Below are positions 21,192 to 32,499 of a DNA stretch of 64,000 bases, in pieces (the stretch's first letter is position 1; each line of letters starts with the position of its first letter). Origin of the DNA: Polytrichum commune (taxonomy: Eukaryota; Streptophyta; Polytrichopsida; Polytrichales; Polytrichaceae); assembly GCA_950295325.1 (NCBI GenBank), contig OX485809.1, forward strand, positions 36,213,081 to 36,277,080, given 5' to 3'. The position numbers and the translations under genes were made by a program. The notes under the pieces were generated by a model. The model saw nothing but the letters and a program-made list of their open reading frames with translations. It was not told the DNA's origin and did no database searches.

Positions 21192-21816
21192 CAGTAATCT
21201 CCCGCTTAAGTACGCACTTTGAACCTAAGCCGTTGGTGCGCACTTAGTTGGTAGGTGCATACTTTACTCATATTGCTTTCTAGACCCTTTGATTCGATTA
21301 ATCGCAACGGGAAATGGATGAAACATGAGGAAACCCGCTCGACCGAAGCCCAACAATGTGAAATCATTGCAAAGTTGAGCAAATTGAACGTGCCAAGCAA
21401 GCGAGCACTGGGGCAGGAGTATGAAGGCATTGAAGGCACCATCTGGAAAGTTTGGGACAATCGGGAGAACCATTGCAACGAAATCCAACTTATCGAGACA
21501 TTTGTTGAATCTAAAAGTGCTACCGACTTCAAAGGCTTTGAAGCTCTACACAACAATGTCCTCAACATTGACGACCAATTCCTTTGCTCTAATGTTCAAA
21601 TGGAAGCTGAACAAATGTATGATGAACTGTGACGATCAATTGAGACGTTTCAATGAAACATTAACAAACTAACATTGAATTTCAATTGTAAAAAATTCAT
21701 GCATTCGTGGCAAATGACTATGCATGACATGTTCAAACAATAAAATATGAACCGTGTTTTTTATCAAAAAAAATTGCCCACTTAATCAGGATACGTATTT
21801 AAGCGGGAGATTACTA
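21192..21816 (+). mobile_element. pogo-like (Tc1/mariner superfamily) element, 625 bp
   Basis: The 23-bp ends begin CAGTAATCTCCCGCTTAAG on the left and, inverted, TAGTAATCTCCCGCTTAAA on the right (21 of 23 match), with TA on both sides (21,190-21,191 and 21,817-21,818). CAGT.. ends with a TA target are typical of pogo/Emigrant/Lemi elements. The interior encodes only a CENP-B-type DNA-binding segment, so this is probably an internal-deletion derivative moved by a complete relative. Confidence 0.7.
21318..21632 (+). CDS. Truncated pogo-type transposase, CENP-B helix-turn-helix
   Basis: The frame is open from 21,255, but the first ATG is 21,318, giving 104 aa. Residues about 7-50 (STEAQQCEIIAKLSKLNVPS, then a second half ending TIWKVWDNRENH) match the CENP-B/pogo N-terminal HTH pattern: a hydrophobic EII..L segment, Ser-Lys turn, aliphatic core, Gly-Thr-Ile and W.NRE. 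The tail (FKGFEALHNNVLNIDDQF) resembles the start of the second HTH of Tc5/CENP-B proteins. The catalytic DDE domain is absent. A DNA-binding-only product could compete with full transposase at the ends, but expression is unproven. Confidence 0.6.
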   Translation: MKHEETRSTEAQQCEIIAKLSKLNVPSKRALGQEYEGIEGTIWKVWDNRENHCNEIQLIETFVESKSATDFKGFEALHNNVLNIDDQFLCSNVQMEAEQMYDEL

Positions 21817-22103
21817 TACATGGTTGAATAATGTTATGTGGTTGCATCACCATGTATAGGCAATTTTGCTTGTTACCTACTTCTTGTTCTAAGGAGGGCC
21901 TCTCTTTGGAGGCATTGGTCTAATATATATGATAACATCACCCGGTCAAGACCTCCAAAAGAGAATCCCCCCATAATAATCAACATTTAATGAACATTTG
22001 TTTGAATATGATTGGACAGATGAGCATGCCATCACACCTTCAACCATTGACAATAACAAAACTATTTGAAAGGACTCGTGGGCACACTCTTTCGTGCATT
22101 TAA

Positions 22104-22547
22104 GGGGCGGTTTACACTATGGACCATGAAGTCGTCCCACGGCCGTCTAAGCGATGTGATTGGACGTTGAAGTTGTCCTGGGACGACTTGGGTTTACACC
22201 AGGAAAAAATGGCAGAGTGACCACGGAGGTTGAGGTCCACAAAATATTATTTTTTAAGCCTACTCTATCCACTGCCATGGTCCAACGGGTTTTCCGTTGG
22301 GACAAGCAAAAGAGGTGGTCCGGGAAAAAGAGCAAGGGCCCATGTCAGAAAAATGCCGTTTTAAGCCTTTTTGGTGCATGGTCATTCTTCATGGTCCACA
22401 TTCGGTTTACACCTAGTGAAGGGCCCATGAACCATGAAAACTAATATTTTGGTAACTCGGACCATGGAAGTCGTCCCATGAAGTCGTCCCACGCAAAATA
22501 GGCCTCTTACGTGGGACGACTTCATGGTCCATAGTGTAAACCGCCCC
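22104..22547. mobile_element. Tourist-like (PIF/Harbinger) MITE, TSD TAA
   Basis: The ends are perfect inverted repeats of about 38 bp starting GGGGCGGTTTACACTATGG, flanked by TAA at 22,101-22,103 and 22,548-22,550. Subterminal copies of GTCGTCCCA occur in both orientations. The 3-bp TAA duplication and G/C-rich end suit a Harbinger-mobilised MITE. Perfect ends suggest a fairly recent insertion. Confidence 0.85.
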
Positions 22548-22942
22548 TAAGTGTAACAACAAAACAACCTTGAACTCAAAATCTTAGTTGCAGTAGGTAC
22601 GGATGGATATACTTAACTTAGACCATATCCACATGTCATGAAGCATTCATATTTTATTGGGGACTATTATATGAAAATTTAGGAATCCAAATTCTTTTGA
22701 TTTCAAATTGAATTGGCATTTCATGTAGTTTCAAACACCCTATCAATATTTACAATGTTCTTATTACGTGTTTCTACACAATCCTAATTGTTAAAAAAAA
22801 GAGTAACAAATGTTTTATTTCACAATCCAAGAGTAATCCATTTAGTATGCACCAAACATTGTTTGGATTCAACACAAAAGGCACAGTCAATTGGTTCTTC
22901 AATTGGTTTTTTACAAGTTATGCAAGCACGCACAAAATCTTA

Positions 22943-23939
22943 GGGGCACTTTATATTAGGGCCCATTTCTAGGGCCCATTTCCAAACCCTAGGCATCAAC
23001 CAATCATAGTGCTTAGATTGCCCAAATGGGCCCAAGGGCTTTATATTGAGAGTCGGCTCACTTCTCCTAAAGCTTGCGTGGCGGGTGACATGGCGGCGTT
23101 TTGGAGGGAAAGAACTGGGCCAAAGCCAAAAAATTGGGTCGAGGGTTTATGGAGACCCACTTCGCACCTACAACCCACTTCACCCAACTTCCGTCATTCT
23201 CCGCTTCGCAGGCCCTAGTCCCTAGGCCCATTTGGAAGGCCCACTTTAAAGTAGAATTTCCAATTTGGGCCCTACAAGTGGGCCTATGGACTTTAGGGGC
23301 ACTCTATATTAGGGCCCATTTGGAGTTGAGCCCACTTGGACTTGAAGTGGGCCTTGACTTTAGCCCTACTTTACAAAGTGGGCCATTGAGTGGGCCTTGC
23401 AATATAAAGTCCATAGGCCCACTTGTAGGGCCCAAATTGGAAATTCTACTTTAAAGTGGGCCTTCCAAATGGGCCTAGGGACTTTATATTGTAAGGCCCA
23501 ATCCACGGCCCACTTTGTCTTAAATGAATTATGCCCTTGCTTGAACTAAAGTCATAAAGTCATAAATGACTATATGATGGAAGTTGGATGAAGTGGGCCG
23601 TAGATGCGAAGTGGGTCTCCATAAACCCTCGACCCATTTTTTTGCCTTTGGCCCACTTTTTTCCCTCCAAAACGTTGCCATGTCACCCGCCATGCAAGCT
23701 TTAGGAGAAGTGGGCCGACTCTCAATATAAAGCCCTTGGGCCCATATTAGAGCCCATTTGGGCAATCTAAGCACTCTCATTGGTTGATGCCTAGGGTTTG
23801 GAAATGGGCCCTAATATAAAGTGGCCCTTATATTGCAAGGCCCACTCAACGGCCCACTTTGTAAAGTAGGGCTAAAGTTAAGGCCCACTTTAAGTCCAAG
23901 TGGGCTCAACTCCAAATGGGCCCTAATATAAAGTGCCCC
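22943..23939. mobile_element. Nested palindromic MITE, TSD TTA
   Basis: The ends GGGGCACTTTATATTAGGGC are perfectly inverted and flanked by TTA (22,940-22,942 and 23,940-23,942). Arms of about 270 bp (22,943-23,215 and 23,575-23,939) pair. The centre holds a second palindrome starting near 23,215 and a third pair (23,292-23,405 with 23,825-23,939) with the same GGGGCACT.TATATTAGGGCCC end. This suggests one family member inserted into another. GGCCCA and its inverse recur throughout. No coding capacity. Confidence 0.8.
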
Positions 23940-23942
23940 TTA

Positions 23943-26900
23943 CTTCCTATCTTACATACACATAATAAAGAATATAAAGCAAGTTACTAAAGCATATCTT
24001 TCATAATCACATATTTAATAATGTAGTACCCTTAAATGGAATCAAATGCCAAACATACATGATGTAGTTTTGTATTTCTAATGTGCCCATAAACTTATAC
24101 TAGACCATCACACAATTAAGCTAGAACAATTACGAAGATTACAATTGCATCCACATATAGAGATGTTTATTTTCAAAGCTAATTCAAACTCATAGCAAGA
24201 ACTTCCTCTTTTCAAAATCCTTGCTTCTCTTTCACTTGTAAGACTCGGGTGTGTGGGAATTGATTTGAATCCCAAACAAGACACACCATAAAGCAAATCA
24301 ATTGAAACAACAACCATTGTGATATAGTATCATGTAGCTTCTATCAACTGTTCCATTCTAATAATATAAGTGACACTACTTCACATGAGTTTGTCAAGCT
24401 AAATATGCTATGTTGGAGATAACATATATAATATAAATTATGATGAAATTTGGCATATTCCGGCCCCACCCAACATACATACACAACTAAATAATATTAT
24501 GAAGCAATAAAGTACACCAATTTCGATATTTAGTGCCACAAAGTTATGGGGTGCTACAAATTTTTATTGGGATTATAATTTTCTACCAAGCAAGGTTATT
24601 TGTGTTTTATTCATAATGTCCAACAAACATATTCAATTTATGTTAGTAAGAATTGAACTACAAGGTAAGAAGTTGTCAGATTGTGTAATTCTAAATAGTA
24701 AGTAACACTAAATACAATAAACGGTGTGTTGGTTTATGTATTCCACGAGTGAATCAAGCCTATATGTGTAGACTTACTTAGCCCTATGGTTGAGATATGT
24801 TTCTACATCTAGCATCCTACATGGGCCTCCACCATCTTACCTTAATAGGAGGAAATTAACTAATGGGATGAACCTGACGTTGATATGGATAGTGCTAGTA
24901 CTTTTAATGAACAATTTTGTTATGAATAGTGTTAGGAAGTATAATGCCGGTACTTTCAATGAAATGATGCTTCTATGAAGAGTGTTTCTTTTGTGAATGG
25001 TGTTGGGATGAACAATGCTTCCTAGATCTTTTGGTTGCACTAATCTCATAGCATAAAGAAGTTTCGTATCACCTTCACTAACTTCCCAAACACACTATTA
25101 GCCATCCTTTACTGACTGGGATAATCCATGTACTTTGAGGCAATTTATGTAATCTCTAACTTCGAGGTTGGTTCAAGCAATCGGTTACATTTTGAAAAGA
25201 TATATGAGTACAACACCGTACCTTACTCTTCAATCAAAAGGAATTGATGAGTATGCTATTGATATTCACTCCAACACACAAAAACACTCAATGGTTATTA
25301 GGAAGTTAACCTAGTATAAAAACAAAAGCATTAACAAATAAATGTAGAAGCAACAATAACACACCAATGTATATGTTTCAAGTGTGAAGAGCATGTCTCA
25401 CTTGCACTCATAAGATCAACCATCTTTGCAATGAGGTCAATTTTTGTATGCGAGGTGAATATTAGCGAAGGCCAATTGTCATCCATATCACCCACTTATT
25501 GACACACTTCAACTGCATTGAAACATCACAACTATCATCTCTTGTAGATCACATAAGTTTTTAAACATGTTCATTTGTCATTGTGAGCTCCCCCCCCCCC
25601 CCCCCCTTGCACCCCTTTGGATACAATCCTCCTTGTTGGGTAATCCTAATAGCTCCCACACACTCAACTTGTATCTACTAAGCCACCACTATAACAAACT
25701 ATGCATTTTACTCCAACAAGACGGGAGTAAAATGAAGTTTACATGCAAGTGTACAAGGATTCAACATGTTTAGATCATCTTTGTATCTTTAACCATGGAT
25801 TTTAAACCTAATAGGATTGGAGTAACTTATCTTCCATGTCCAAGGTTTATTTTCACGCGATTTTATTTTCACTTATTTATTTTATTTTATAACATTTGGG
25901 GCAATCGCTCGGTAGATCATACATCTGCTATCAATGGTAGTTTTGTATCTTTAAGTCAAAGGGTCTTAGAAGCTAGGGTAATCCATGTTTTATGAACATT
26001 CCTTATTTGACTATTTTGATTATATTTTATATTATAAGCCACTCTAACTTTCAGCCCACGCTAACTTTCAACCCACATTAACGGATGTGAAAATTGTAGT
26101 TGGGAGCAATTTCATATGTCTTACATCATACATAAGTCAAGAAATATGTTAAGAAACTATTTGCAAAGCTTTACAAAAACTAAAAAATATTTGGTCACGG
26201 ATCGTGAGGAATTAATAGTCAATTCCTTATAGAGAGGTGGAAATCATCCCCTCTATACATGAGTTGCATATTTGAAGGGTTGAAAGAATTCTAAAAACAA
26301 ATATCACCCCTAAATTAGTGACAGTCAATAGGTGTGAATGACAACTTTGTGAAATTCGACCTTGAGATTGATGGCGTGAGGTTACGTAATGAAAGGTGCA
26401 TTGTAATGACAATGTGTAGGGGTACTCAACCTATCACAGTGAATTATATCTTGACACATTTGATTACTTAAGGTCTGTTGGTGCTATACAATTCATTTTT
26501 CACGTTCTCCACTTTAAGTCCAACTATATGCATGCAACTAAACTTGTGTTGCATTAGCATACCTCCAATGAAACATCAATAAAACCCGGATTAAAAAACG
26601 GACCTCTCATGATTTTGTTATTGTCATCAGAAGTGCACGTTTGTTGATACCTCAACTAATTTTTACATAGACTTTTCCAATTACGTTTGCTGTAAAGTGT
26701 GGAGTAGTTAATAAAACGCAAAGACTAGTCTAACCTCTTTTAAAGATATGTCACTATTTTGTTACGGTTTTTTGTTTTTGATCCTCACCAAACCACCAAT
26801 CAAACATAGAGATCCAATTAAGAAAAGTAACCAAATAAAACCCACATACCTTATGTGTAGCATTCAAGATTGAAGCCCTCGTATGAGTCCCATTTCGAAG

Positions 26901-27300
26901 GGCTCTCGAATTTGAGTGCTTCAGTTGAAGGGATGGTTCAAATCCAAGATGTCAATCTAAGAATATAGAAATGGAATACAAAACTCATATTAAACTTGTG
27001 TATGAACTATTTTCACTACAATGTGAAGAATTAAGAATCAATGCCCTGTGCTTGTTGATTCTTGTGGCGGGCAGATCACATCGAGGACTTTAAGTGACGT
27101 CTTCATTTTCAATTTGAAGGGTTGTTTCGAGAGTGGTATAATATTTTGAAGAGCCAAAGCGCCTTTGAAGGGCATCGAAGACTTCAATCTTGAACACTGG
27201 TTACGTGTGATGGCATTTGACATGCTGTTTGTTTGTGTGAAATAAGTTCATCACTCATCATTCCACAACAAGCAGCTGAACCTGAGCATCCTCCCTCTGC
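23943..27300. other. Intergenic and repeat remnants
   Basis: 24,780-25,030 is a diverged relative of 20,860-21,020. A C tract lies at about 25,590-25,607. About 26,560-26,880 resembles 5,540-5,850. About 26,870-27,215 shows a weak inverted pair (CATTCAAGATTGAAG.C.TCG with its inverse) that may be an old MITE. No gene recognised. Confidence 0.35.
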
Positions 27301-27459
27301 GCTAACTTAGCTGGTGCACTGTCTGTGCCCTGCCTCTCTTTTTGTGGCAGTACGGACACCCAAAAGTTCCCATGCAGGCCAACTAAGCAAGCTACTTCCT
27401 GGCCCACACTCCCCGCCAGCTTCAACTTTTGTCATCGCAGCTCTAAAGAACATGAACAT

Positions 27460-27461
<2 letters not shown>

Positions 27462-27535
<74 letters not shown>
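27462..27535. repeat. (GA)n microsatellite
   Basis: An uninterrupted GA/AG run of about 74 bases. It creates Arg-Glu dipeptide frames that are not genes. Confidence 0.95.
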
Positions 27536-27538
<3 letters not shown>

Positions 27539-27619
27539 CACTTTATTTATAGCCTCCCTCGATTCGTCAGCCATTCAGTGAGGTGTTTCAACCATGGCAA
27601 CAATTTCTCCTTCATACTA

Positions 27620-27828
27620 GGGCCACATCAAAAAGCCCAGCCCTACGTATTCTCCGGAAATACATGGCTGGGATTTCATATGGTTGGAGCTACTAGTTGC
27701 AGGCTACCCGCCTGCTTCCAGCCACTCCAGTAGCTCCAGCCATCTGAAATCCCAACCCTGTATTTCCGGAGAATACGTAGGGCTGGGCTTTTTGGTGACT
27801 GGAGCTGTTGAGTATTTCGGTGTGGCCC
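27620..27828. mobile_element. Foldback MITE, about 209 bp
   Basis: The arms at 27,629-27,695 and 27,727-27,795 are close inverses and share AAAAAGCCCAGCCCTACGTA and TTCTCCGGAAATACA. The outermost bases are GGGCCACA and TGTGGCCC. The flanks are CTA and TGG, so the target duplication is mutated or misplaced. The whole would fold into a long hairpin RNA if transcribed. Confidence 0.7.
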
Positions 27829-28025
27829 TGGTATCATTAATAGGCCCCCCACACCTGCTGGTGGGAGGGCCAGTCGCAGGCTCCCACCAGTAGGGTGCTC
27901 CTTTTCAAGTGAATTTCGGCAGCGGCAGCGACTGGTCGCAACCGTCGCGTCGCTCGCCCGTTTGTTGTTAGTTTCTACCTAGCACACAACTTATTTTTTT
28001 GGATTATTAGGTGCTCGTGAACTAT

Positions 28026-28243
28026 GATTGGGGAGAACCGACAGTTAGTTACAAATGAACCGGATGATTTTGAGAAATAATTGGTGGAAGTTCAAGACTG
28101 CAGGAAAATTACCGATCATGTTAGAGGAATTTATAGAATATACCCCAACTTAATAAAGGAAAACCGGAGGATGTCAACGTGTAACCGGTTGGACTTGCAA
28201 ACACTAGGATCTTAACCGGTTATGCCCAAAAATCTCCCCGATC
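28026..28243 (-). mobile_element. MITE family A, complete copy, reverse orientation
   Basis: Ends GATTGGGGAGAACC and CTCCCCGATC. The internal blocks (GGTTGGACTTGCAAACACTA, GGAGGATGT, TTTATAGAATATACCCC) are the inverse of the copy at 10,023-10,333. At 218 bp it lacks an internal segment found there. Confidence 0.65.
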
Positions 28244-28248
28244 ACTGG

Positions 28249-28380
28249 TCCAAGGATTTTTTTTGAGGGCATAGTTAGATGGTTGACATCCTGGTGTTTC
28301 CAAGACCGACCGATAACATGCCGACATCTGTCGGGTTTTCTTTGTTAAATCGAGGAATACTTGATAGAAACAAATAAAAT
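28249..28380 (+). mobile_element. MITE family A, partial copy
   Basis: GGCATAGTTAGATGGTTGACAT through TCGGGTTTTCTTTGTTAAAT and GGAATACT follow family A order with heavy divergence. Confidence 0.4.
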
Positions 28381-28744
28381 TGAGGAATATGTTTCTTTGT
28401 GAGTAAGAATTATTGCATTGCGCAATTCCAAATAAGTGACACTAAACACCATAAATGGTGTAGTTCATTGAATCCAATTCTCATAAAAGCCCAACCTAAC
28501 TAGGTAGTGCGGTTGCACCTCAAGATTATTGCCAACCTTGAGGTGTGCATAACTTACTTGGGTGCAAAAATGTCCCAAGTTGAATACCTTGATTCTAAAA
28601 ACTACATGAGTGATTTGAATATTAGCACAAACTTTACGACTAATGAACAAACAATTGATTGACAAATGGTAATGTATTTGCCAATCAAGAAGAGAGGCCA
28701 AACACTAAGTGAGAACTATGCAATCAAATTGACTGTCACAAATC

Positions 28745-28832
28745 CCATGAAAAATGTCATCATGTAACCAATTGGCCTTGGAAACACTAGGATTTCCACC
28801 GATTATATCTACAAATCTTCCCAGACATTGGT
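28745..28832 (-). mobile_element. MITE family A, partial reverse copy
   Basis: GTCATCATGTAACCAATTGG, GGAAACACTAGGATTTCCAC and AATCTTCCCAGAC correspond to the inverted head of the family. Confidence 0.4.
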
Positions 28833-28917
28833 TCATTGAAACCAATTCTCACGAAAGCTCAACCTCAAAACGTAACTTCCTAGTTGCATACTATTGCAAG
28901 GCTCCACCCCTAAATTC

Positions 28918-29032
28918 ATTTTTTTTGAGGATGTCCTATAGATTCCTCTTAAAAGACCAGTAATTTTCCTGAAGTCTTGAACTTCAGCCGGTTATTTCTC
29001 AAGGCATCTGTAACTAGCCATTGGTTCTCCTA
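28918..29032 (+). mobile_element. MITE family A, partial 3' copy
   Basis: TCCTATAGATTCCTCTTAAAA, CTTGAACTTCAGCCGGTTATT and GCCATTGGTTCTCC match the second half of the full-length copy. Confidence 0.4.
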
Positions 29033-29211
29033 GTTCATTGCTCTTAACATCAACAAATGTGAGACAAATATCAGGTATTGGGGAGGCAGGCTTAAGGTCG
29101 CGGGTGACATCACAAAGAAAATAATAATGAGTTCTTGCCTAACTATAGGTTCACTTAGTTTCCATGGGTAGAAGAAGGCCAAGGGATTTGTGGAAATAAA
29201 ATAGAACACGC

Positions 29212-29280
29212 CCACACATACTGGTGGCAGCGAACGGTGTTCGCCCGTTCACTGCCGCCCACCACCAGTATCTGTGGGGG
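29212..29280. repeat. GC-rich hairpin with ACTGGTGG arms
   Basis: CATACTGGTGGCAGCGAACG pairs with CGTTCACTGCCGCCCACCAC..AGTAT across a short loop; CCCACA and TGTGGG lie outside. Probably a small foldback element. A related CACCAGTAG text is near 27,885. Confidence 0.5.
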
Positions 29281-29288
29281 GCCTATAA

Positions 29289-30290
29289 GTTACCACATAT
29301 TGGAAGCTTCGGCATGCACTGATGCGGATGCATCAATGGATAATGCACATGCTGCAGTTGCTTACACAAATTGTAGTGTAGGAAGATCAGCAGATATACC
29401 TCCACCACCACCTACTAACTCTTAAGAGCATCGCCATCCATCCCAGACCGAACTGAAAATCGGATGTAGAATAGTTTAGTTTAATCTGGAATTGCCCCAC
29501 CCACCTGCAAAACGGATGAACTGAACTACTCTACATCCGATTTTCCAGTGAATGTCCTGCAAGACTTAGTTGTTTTGCAGTGGACAAGCTGCCCTGAGCT
29601 GCAGCGATGGGAGAATAAGACAAGCGAATCGATTTACCTGGAGGAAAAAAATGGGGACATTGGTTTTGCCCTAACATAAAGACGAAGGGATGTTTCAGTT
29701 CAGTTTAGTGTAGTTTACATATGAAATGGTTGAGTTTGAGAAGTAACCTACTAAAGCTCCTCATGTGTCAAAAATTTACCTTGAAGAAAATTACCCTGTA
29801 GAAAATTACCTTGAAAATGCAGCGATGGCTAGGGCACCTGAACAATTTGCCACCTGAATTGAACTAAAAACTGATGAATAGCATCAGAGCATCAGTTCAG
29901 AGCGCCATCATGGGTGGTGATGCCCTAAGTGTATGTGGGGGTAGAATGTCAAAAATGGGTCGCATGGTCTCCGCCAACATTATAACAATTGTGAATGATT
30001 TTGGTAAGTATTTCAATATCCAAATATATAGATGGTGAACATACCTCTTGTTGTATGCCCAAAACAAAATCTGCACTAATGCGGAAAATGAAGAATGCAT
30101 TGATGCAGACAATGGAGAATGCACATGTTGCACTTGCTTCCACAAATTGCAGTGTAGGAAGACCAGTAGATACACCTCTACCACCACCTACTAACTCTTA
30201 AGCGCATGTGGGGGTAGATTGTAAAAAAATGGATGCCATGGTCTATGCTAACATTGTAACAATTGTGAATGATTTTGGTAAGTATTTCCA
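29289..30290 (+). repeat. Tandem duplication, about 275-bp unit, one unit carrying a MITE
   Basis: Unit 1 (29,289-29,425 plus 29,926-30,020) and unit 2 (about 30,064-30,290) share GATGCATCAATGGA-like text, AATTGCAGTGTAGGAAGA, CCACCACCTACTAACTCTTA and GTGAATGATTTTGGTAAGTA in order. Both can be read as the end of a short protein frame (NCSVGR..., PPPTNS, stop). This may be an exon fragment of an unknown gene, but nothing identifies it. Confidence 0.7.
29426..29925. mobile_element. Tourist-like MITE, 500 bp, TSD TAA, with paralogous empty site
   Basis: The ends GAGCATCGCCATCC and, inverted, GGGCATCACCACCC are flanked by TAA (29,423-29,425 and 29,926-29,928). The neighbouring duplicate reads ACTCTTAAGCGCATGTGGGG without interruption at about 30,194. 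Removing the element and one TAA from unit 1 gives the same order. A further internal inverted pair (GAAAATCGGATGTAGA) lies near 29,455 and 29,530. Confidence 0.85.
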
Positions 30291-30299
30291 TATGCCCAT

Positions 30300-31150
30300 A
30301 ACAAAATCGTGTTCAATCTACATGATTGTGGTTTTTTTTGTTTTTTTTGTTTTTTTCCCTCCCCCCATTATTTTGGAGTTGCCTAGTATTCAAGTTGTGA
30401 ACGTTATGGCTGCAACTATTACCTTATTGCTTAGAATTTTGAATCTTTTGGGTTTAGAGTGTGGGCATCACTGCGAGCTCAGAGTGCCCTCCACTTTGGA
30501 ATGTGGTGACAAACTCACCAAACTAGAGTTGCGGCTCTATCAACGCTCACACAACCTCCGTTAGCTCCCAATTTCAACTTTTGCTCACTTGGCAACCGAA
30601 AGCCACACCTACTCCGAGATCCCTAAGGCTGTAGCCTCATGAGCTCGTGGGCACACCCAGGGGGGGAAATGCCATACTTGATTTGGCCTTGTGTAGTGCC
30701 TAGGAGGGTTGATAGGACATCATAAGAATTCCTCACTCCTTTGCCAATACGGCCATATGGTAGTTTTAATTTTTAATTTTTAATTTTTTAAATGATGAAT
30801 TTTTAATTCCCATTTGAAGATTGATGCCCAAATATGCTTTCAACTCTAGCACCTCTAATGGCCTCCACAACTTAAACCTCTTGTACAATCTTTCTCCTCA
30901 CCATTCCACTAGCATGTCAATTGGTTTTCATAGGAATTGACTTTAGCTTCTTGTGTCTCCAAAACAAACCAAAGGTGTGGTTGAAGGAGTCAATCTAGAA
31001 TGTTCCTTTGTGGGACCACTCTTGAAGCTTTAAATAGAGAAGGAGGAGGATCATAACTATTTCCATTGCCCTCCCATGTAAGGTCCCCATACATGTTCCC
31101 TTCGATGTTCCTCCTTCTATTGTTGAGTGTAAACCTTATATGCACTAATC
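30300..31150. other. Intergenic, no gene recognised
   Basis: A T-rich run lies at about 30,330-30,365 and TTTTTAATTTTTAA repeats near 30,765-30,790. Frames here show no family signature. Confidence 0.35.
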
Positions 31151-31152
31151 TT

Positions 31153-32490
31153 CTACTCTACAATCACCCCCCTCCCCCCCCCCCCCCCCAACTCATAACC
31201 CCTTTCTACTTTCTCATCATTTGGAGCATCATCCTCTACACCTAATGACGTTTCTTCCTCATCACAATCCATGTCGTCACTAGAATAATGCCTATTATCC
31301 AAACCCATGGATACATCTTCATTGCAACACACCCCTCTAATCAATCTCATTTGGCAAGTGCACTTCATTTGTGAAACATCATTCACTTCAAGCAAATGAA
31401 CCCACATGCACCGAATGGAAGAGTTCTCTACATGTCATCTCCAAAACGCACTCAAACCATTTTTAGTTTATTACACACATCAATCCGACATTCCAATGCT
31501 ACCCCGCACCAACTCCTCTCCCTCGTTTCTTGAATACTCATCATAAAACAAAGTATTGGGGGAATGACCTTTAATTGATGCTCGAATGGGCCATGGGATT
31601 GTGATCCTTGAGGTAGTGGTTGTTTGAACATGGCCATGCATGCCATAGCCGAGGTTGTTTGTGGCATCTCTAGCCTCTACAAGTACCTTGCTTGTGGAGC
31701 TCCACAATTAAACCTCGCCACACCCCAAGACTTGGCTCTACTAGTGTGAAGAGCACCTCATGTGCGAACAAATTCAAGAGCCTTGCCAAAAATTGAGTCG
31801 AGATTCTAACATCCGCATTGAACAACCATGAATCCTCTCTCTTGCATGGGTATGCACATCATTTGAGGGTGATTGTGATTGCACATGAGTGGCCATCTTG
31901 AACATGATTAAAGCTTGTTTGTGAATTATGGCTTTAGACATGGCATTTTTGCACCATTGATCGTTGGCGCATTAATGTGCAAGCAAGAGAATTATGTGGA
32001 TTGCAAAAAGTATATAGATGTCAATTTCAATTTTGATTGTTGTTGATCATAGTTAAGTCTTTTATAATCACATTTCTACATTTAGTCTTCAAGAGCCTTT
32101 TTTGATTCTCCGAGTTTGTGATCATGCATGTGCAAAATTCATAGTCTTAGCAATTTGGCTTTGGAGCTTAGAAGACATAGGAGGTTGAATGCGAGGCTCC
32201 GAGGATTTGACATATGCCGCCCATGTGGCCTTGATGACACTGCAATTTATACCTTTTAGAAGGCCCCTATGACACAACATGCTTACTATTTGTTGCCCCC
32301 CCCCCTTGATGGTATTATAAGTTTTGGGGTTGCCTTTCACTACAAGTATCACGTCACGCGGCCACTCAAATTTACTTAGCATTTGAAGTGGGTAGACACC
32401 ATGGCCATTGGGATGATCTACACGACACTGGAGTGGGTTGGACCCAGTCGCAATGGACCGTCCAAGTTCCCAAAAAAAATCGGAGCACAC
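31153..32490 (-). pseudogene. Decayed minus-strand transposon relic, possibly hAT with a BED-like start
   Basis: Fragments on the minus strand suggest an old coding region. At 32,490-32,122 the order FWELGRSIATGSNPLQC, then GVYPLQ and KGNPKTYNTIKG recalls the BED-finger start of plant hAT transposases (FWE.G.xI.G.....C...GGVYRLK.HL..), but the expected second Cys and the His residues are lost. Downstream fragments at 31,707-31,452 and 31,407-31,153 (an acidic SSDDMDCDEEETS tail) fit the same direction. Stops and frameshifts separate them. The assignment rests on a weak motif and could be wrong. Confidence 0.3.
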
Positions 32491-32499
32491 AATAAAAAA

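Noticed and set aside
27314-27733. 139-aa frame with Arg-Glu repeats
   Set aside because: The core is the GA microsatellite read in frame.
32339-32347. CACTACAAG as the left end of the CACTA element
   Set aside because: No matching inverted end was found to the right, and a 9-mer alone is weak.
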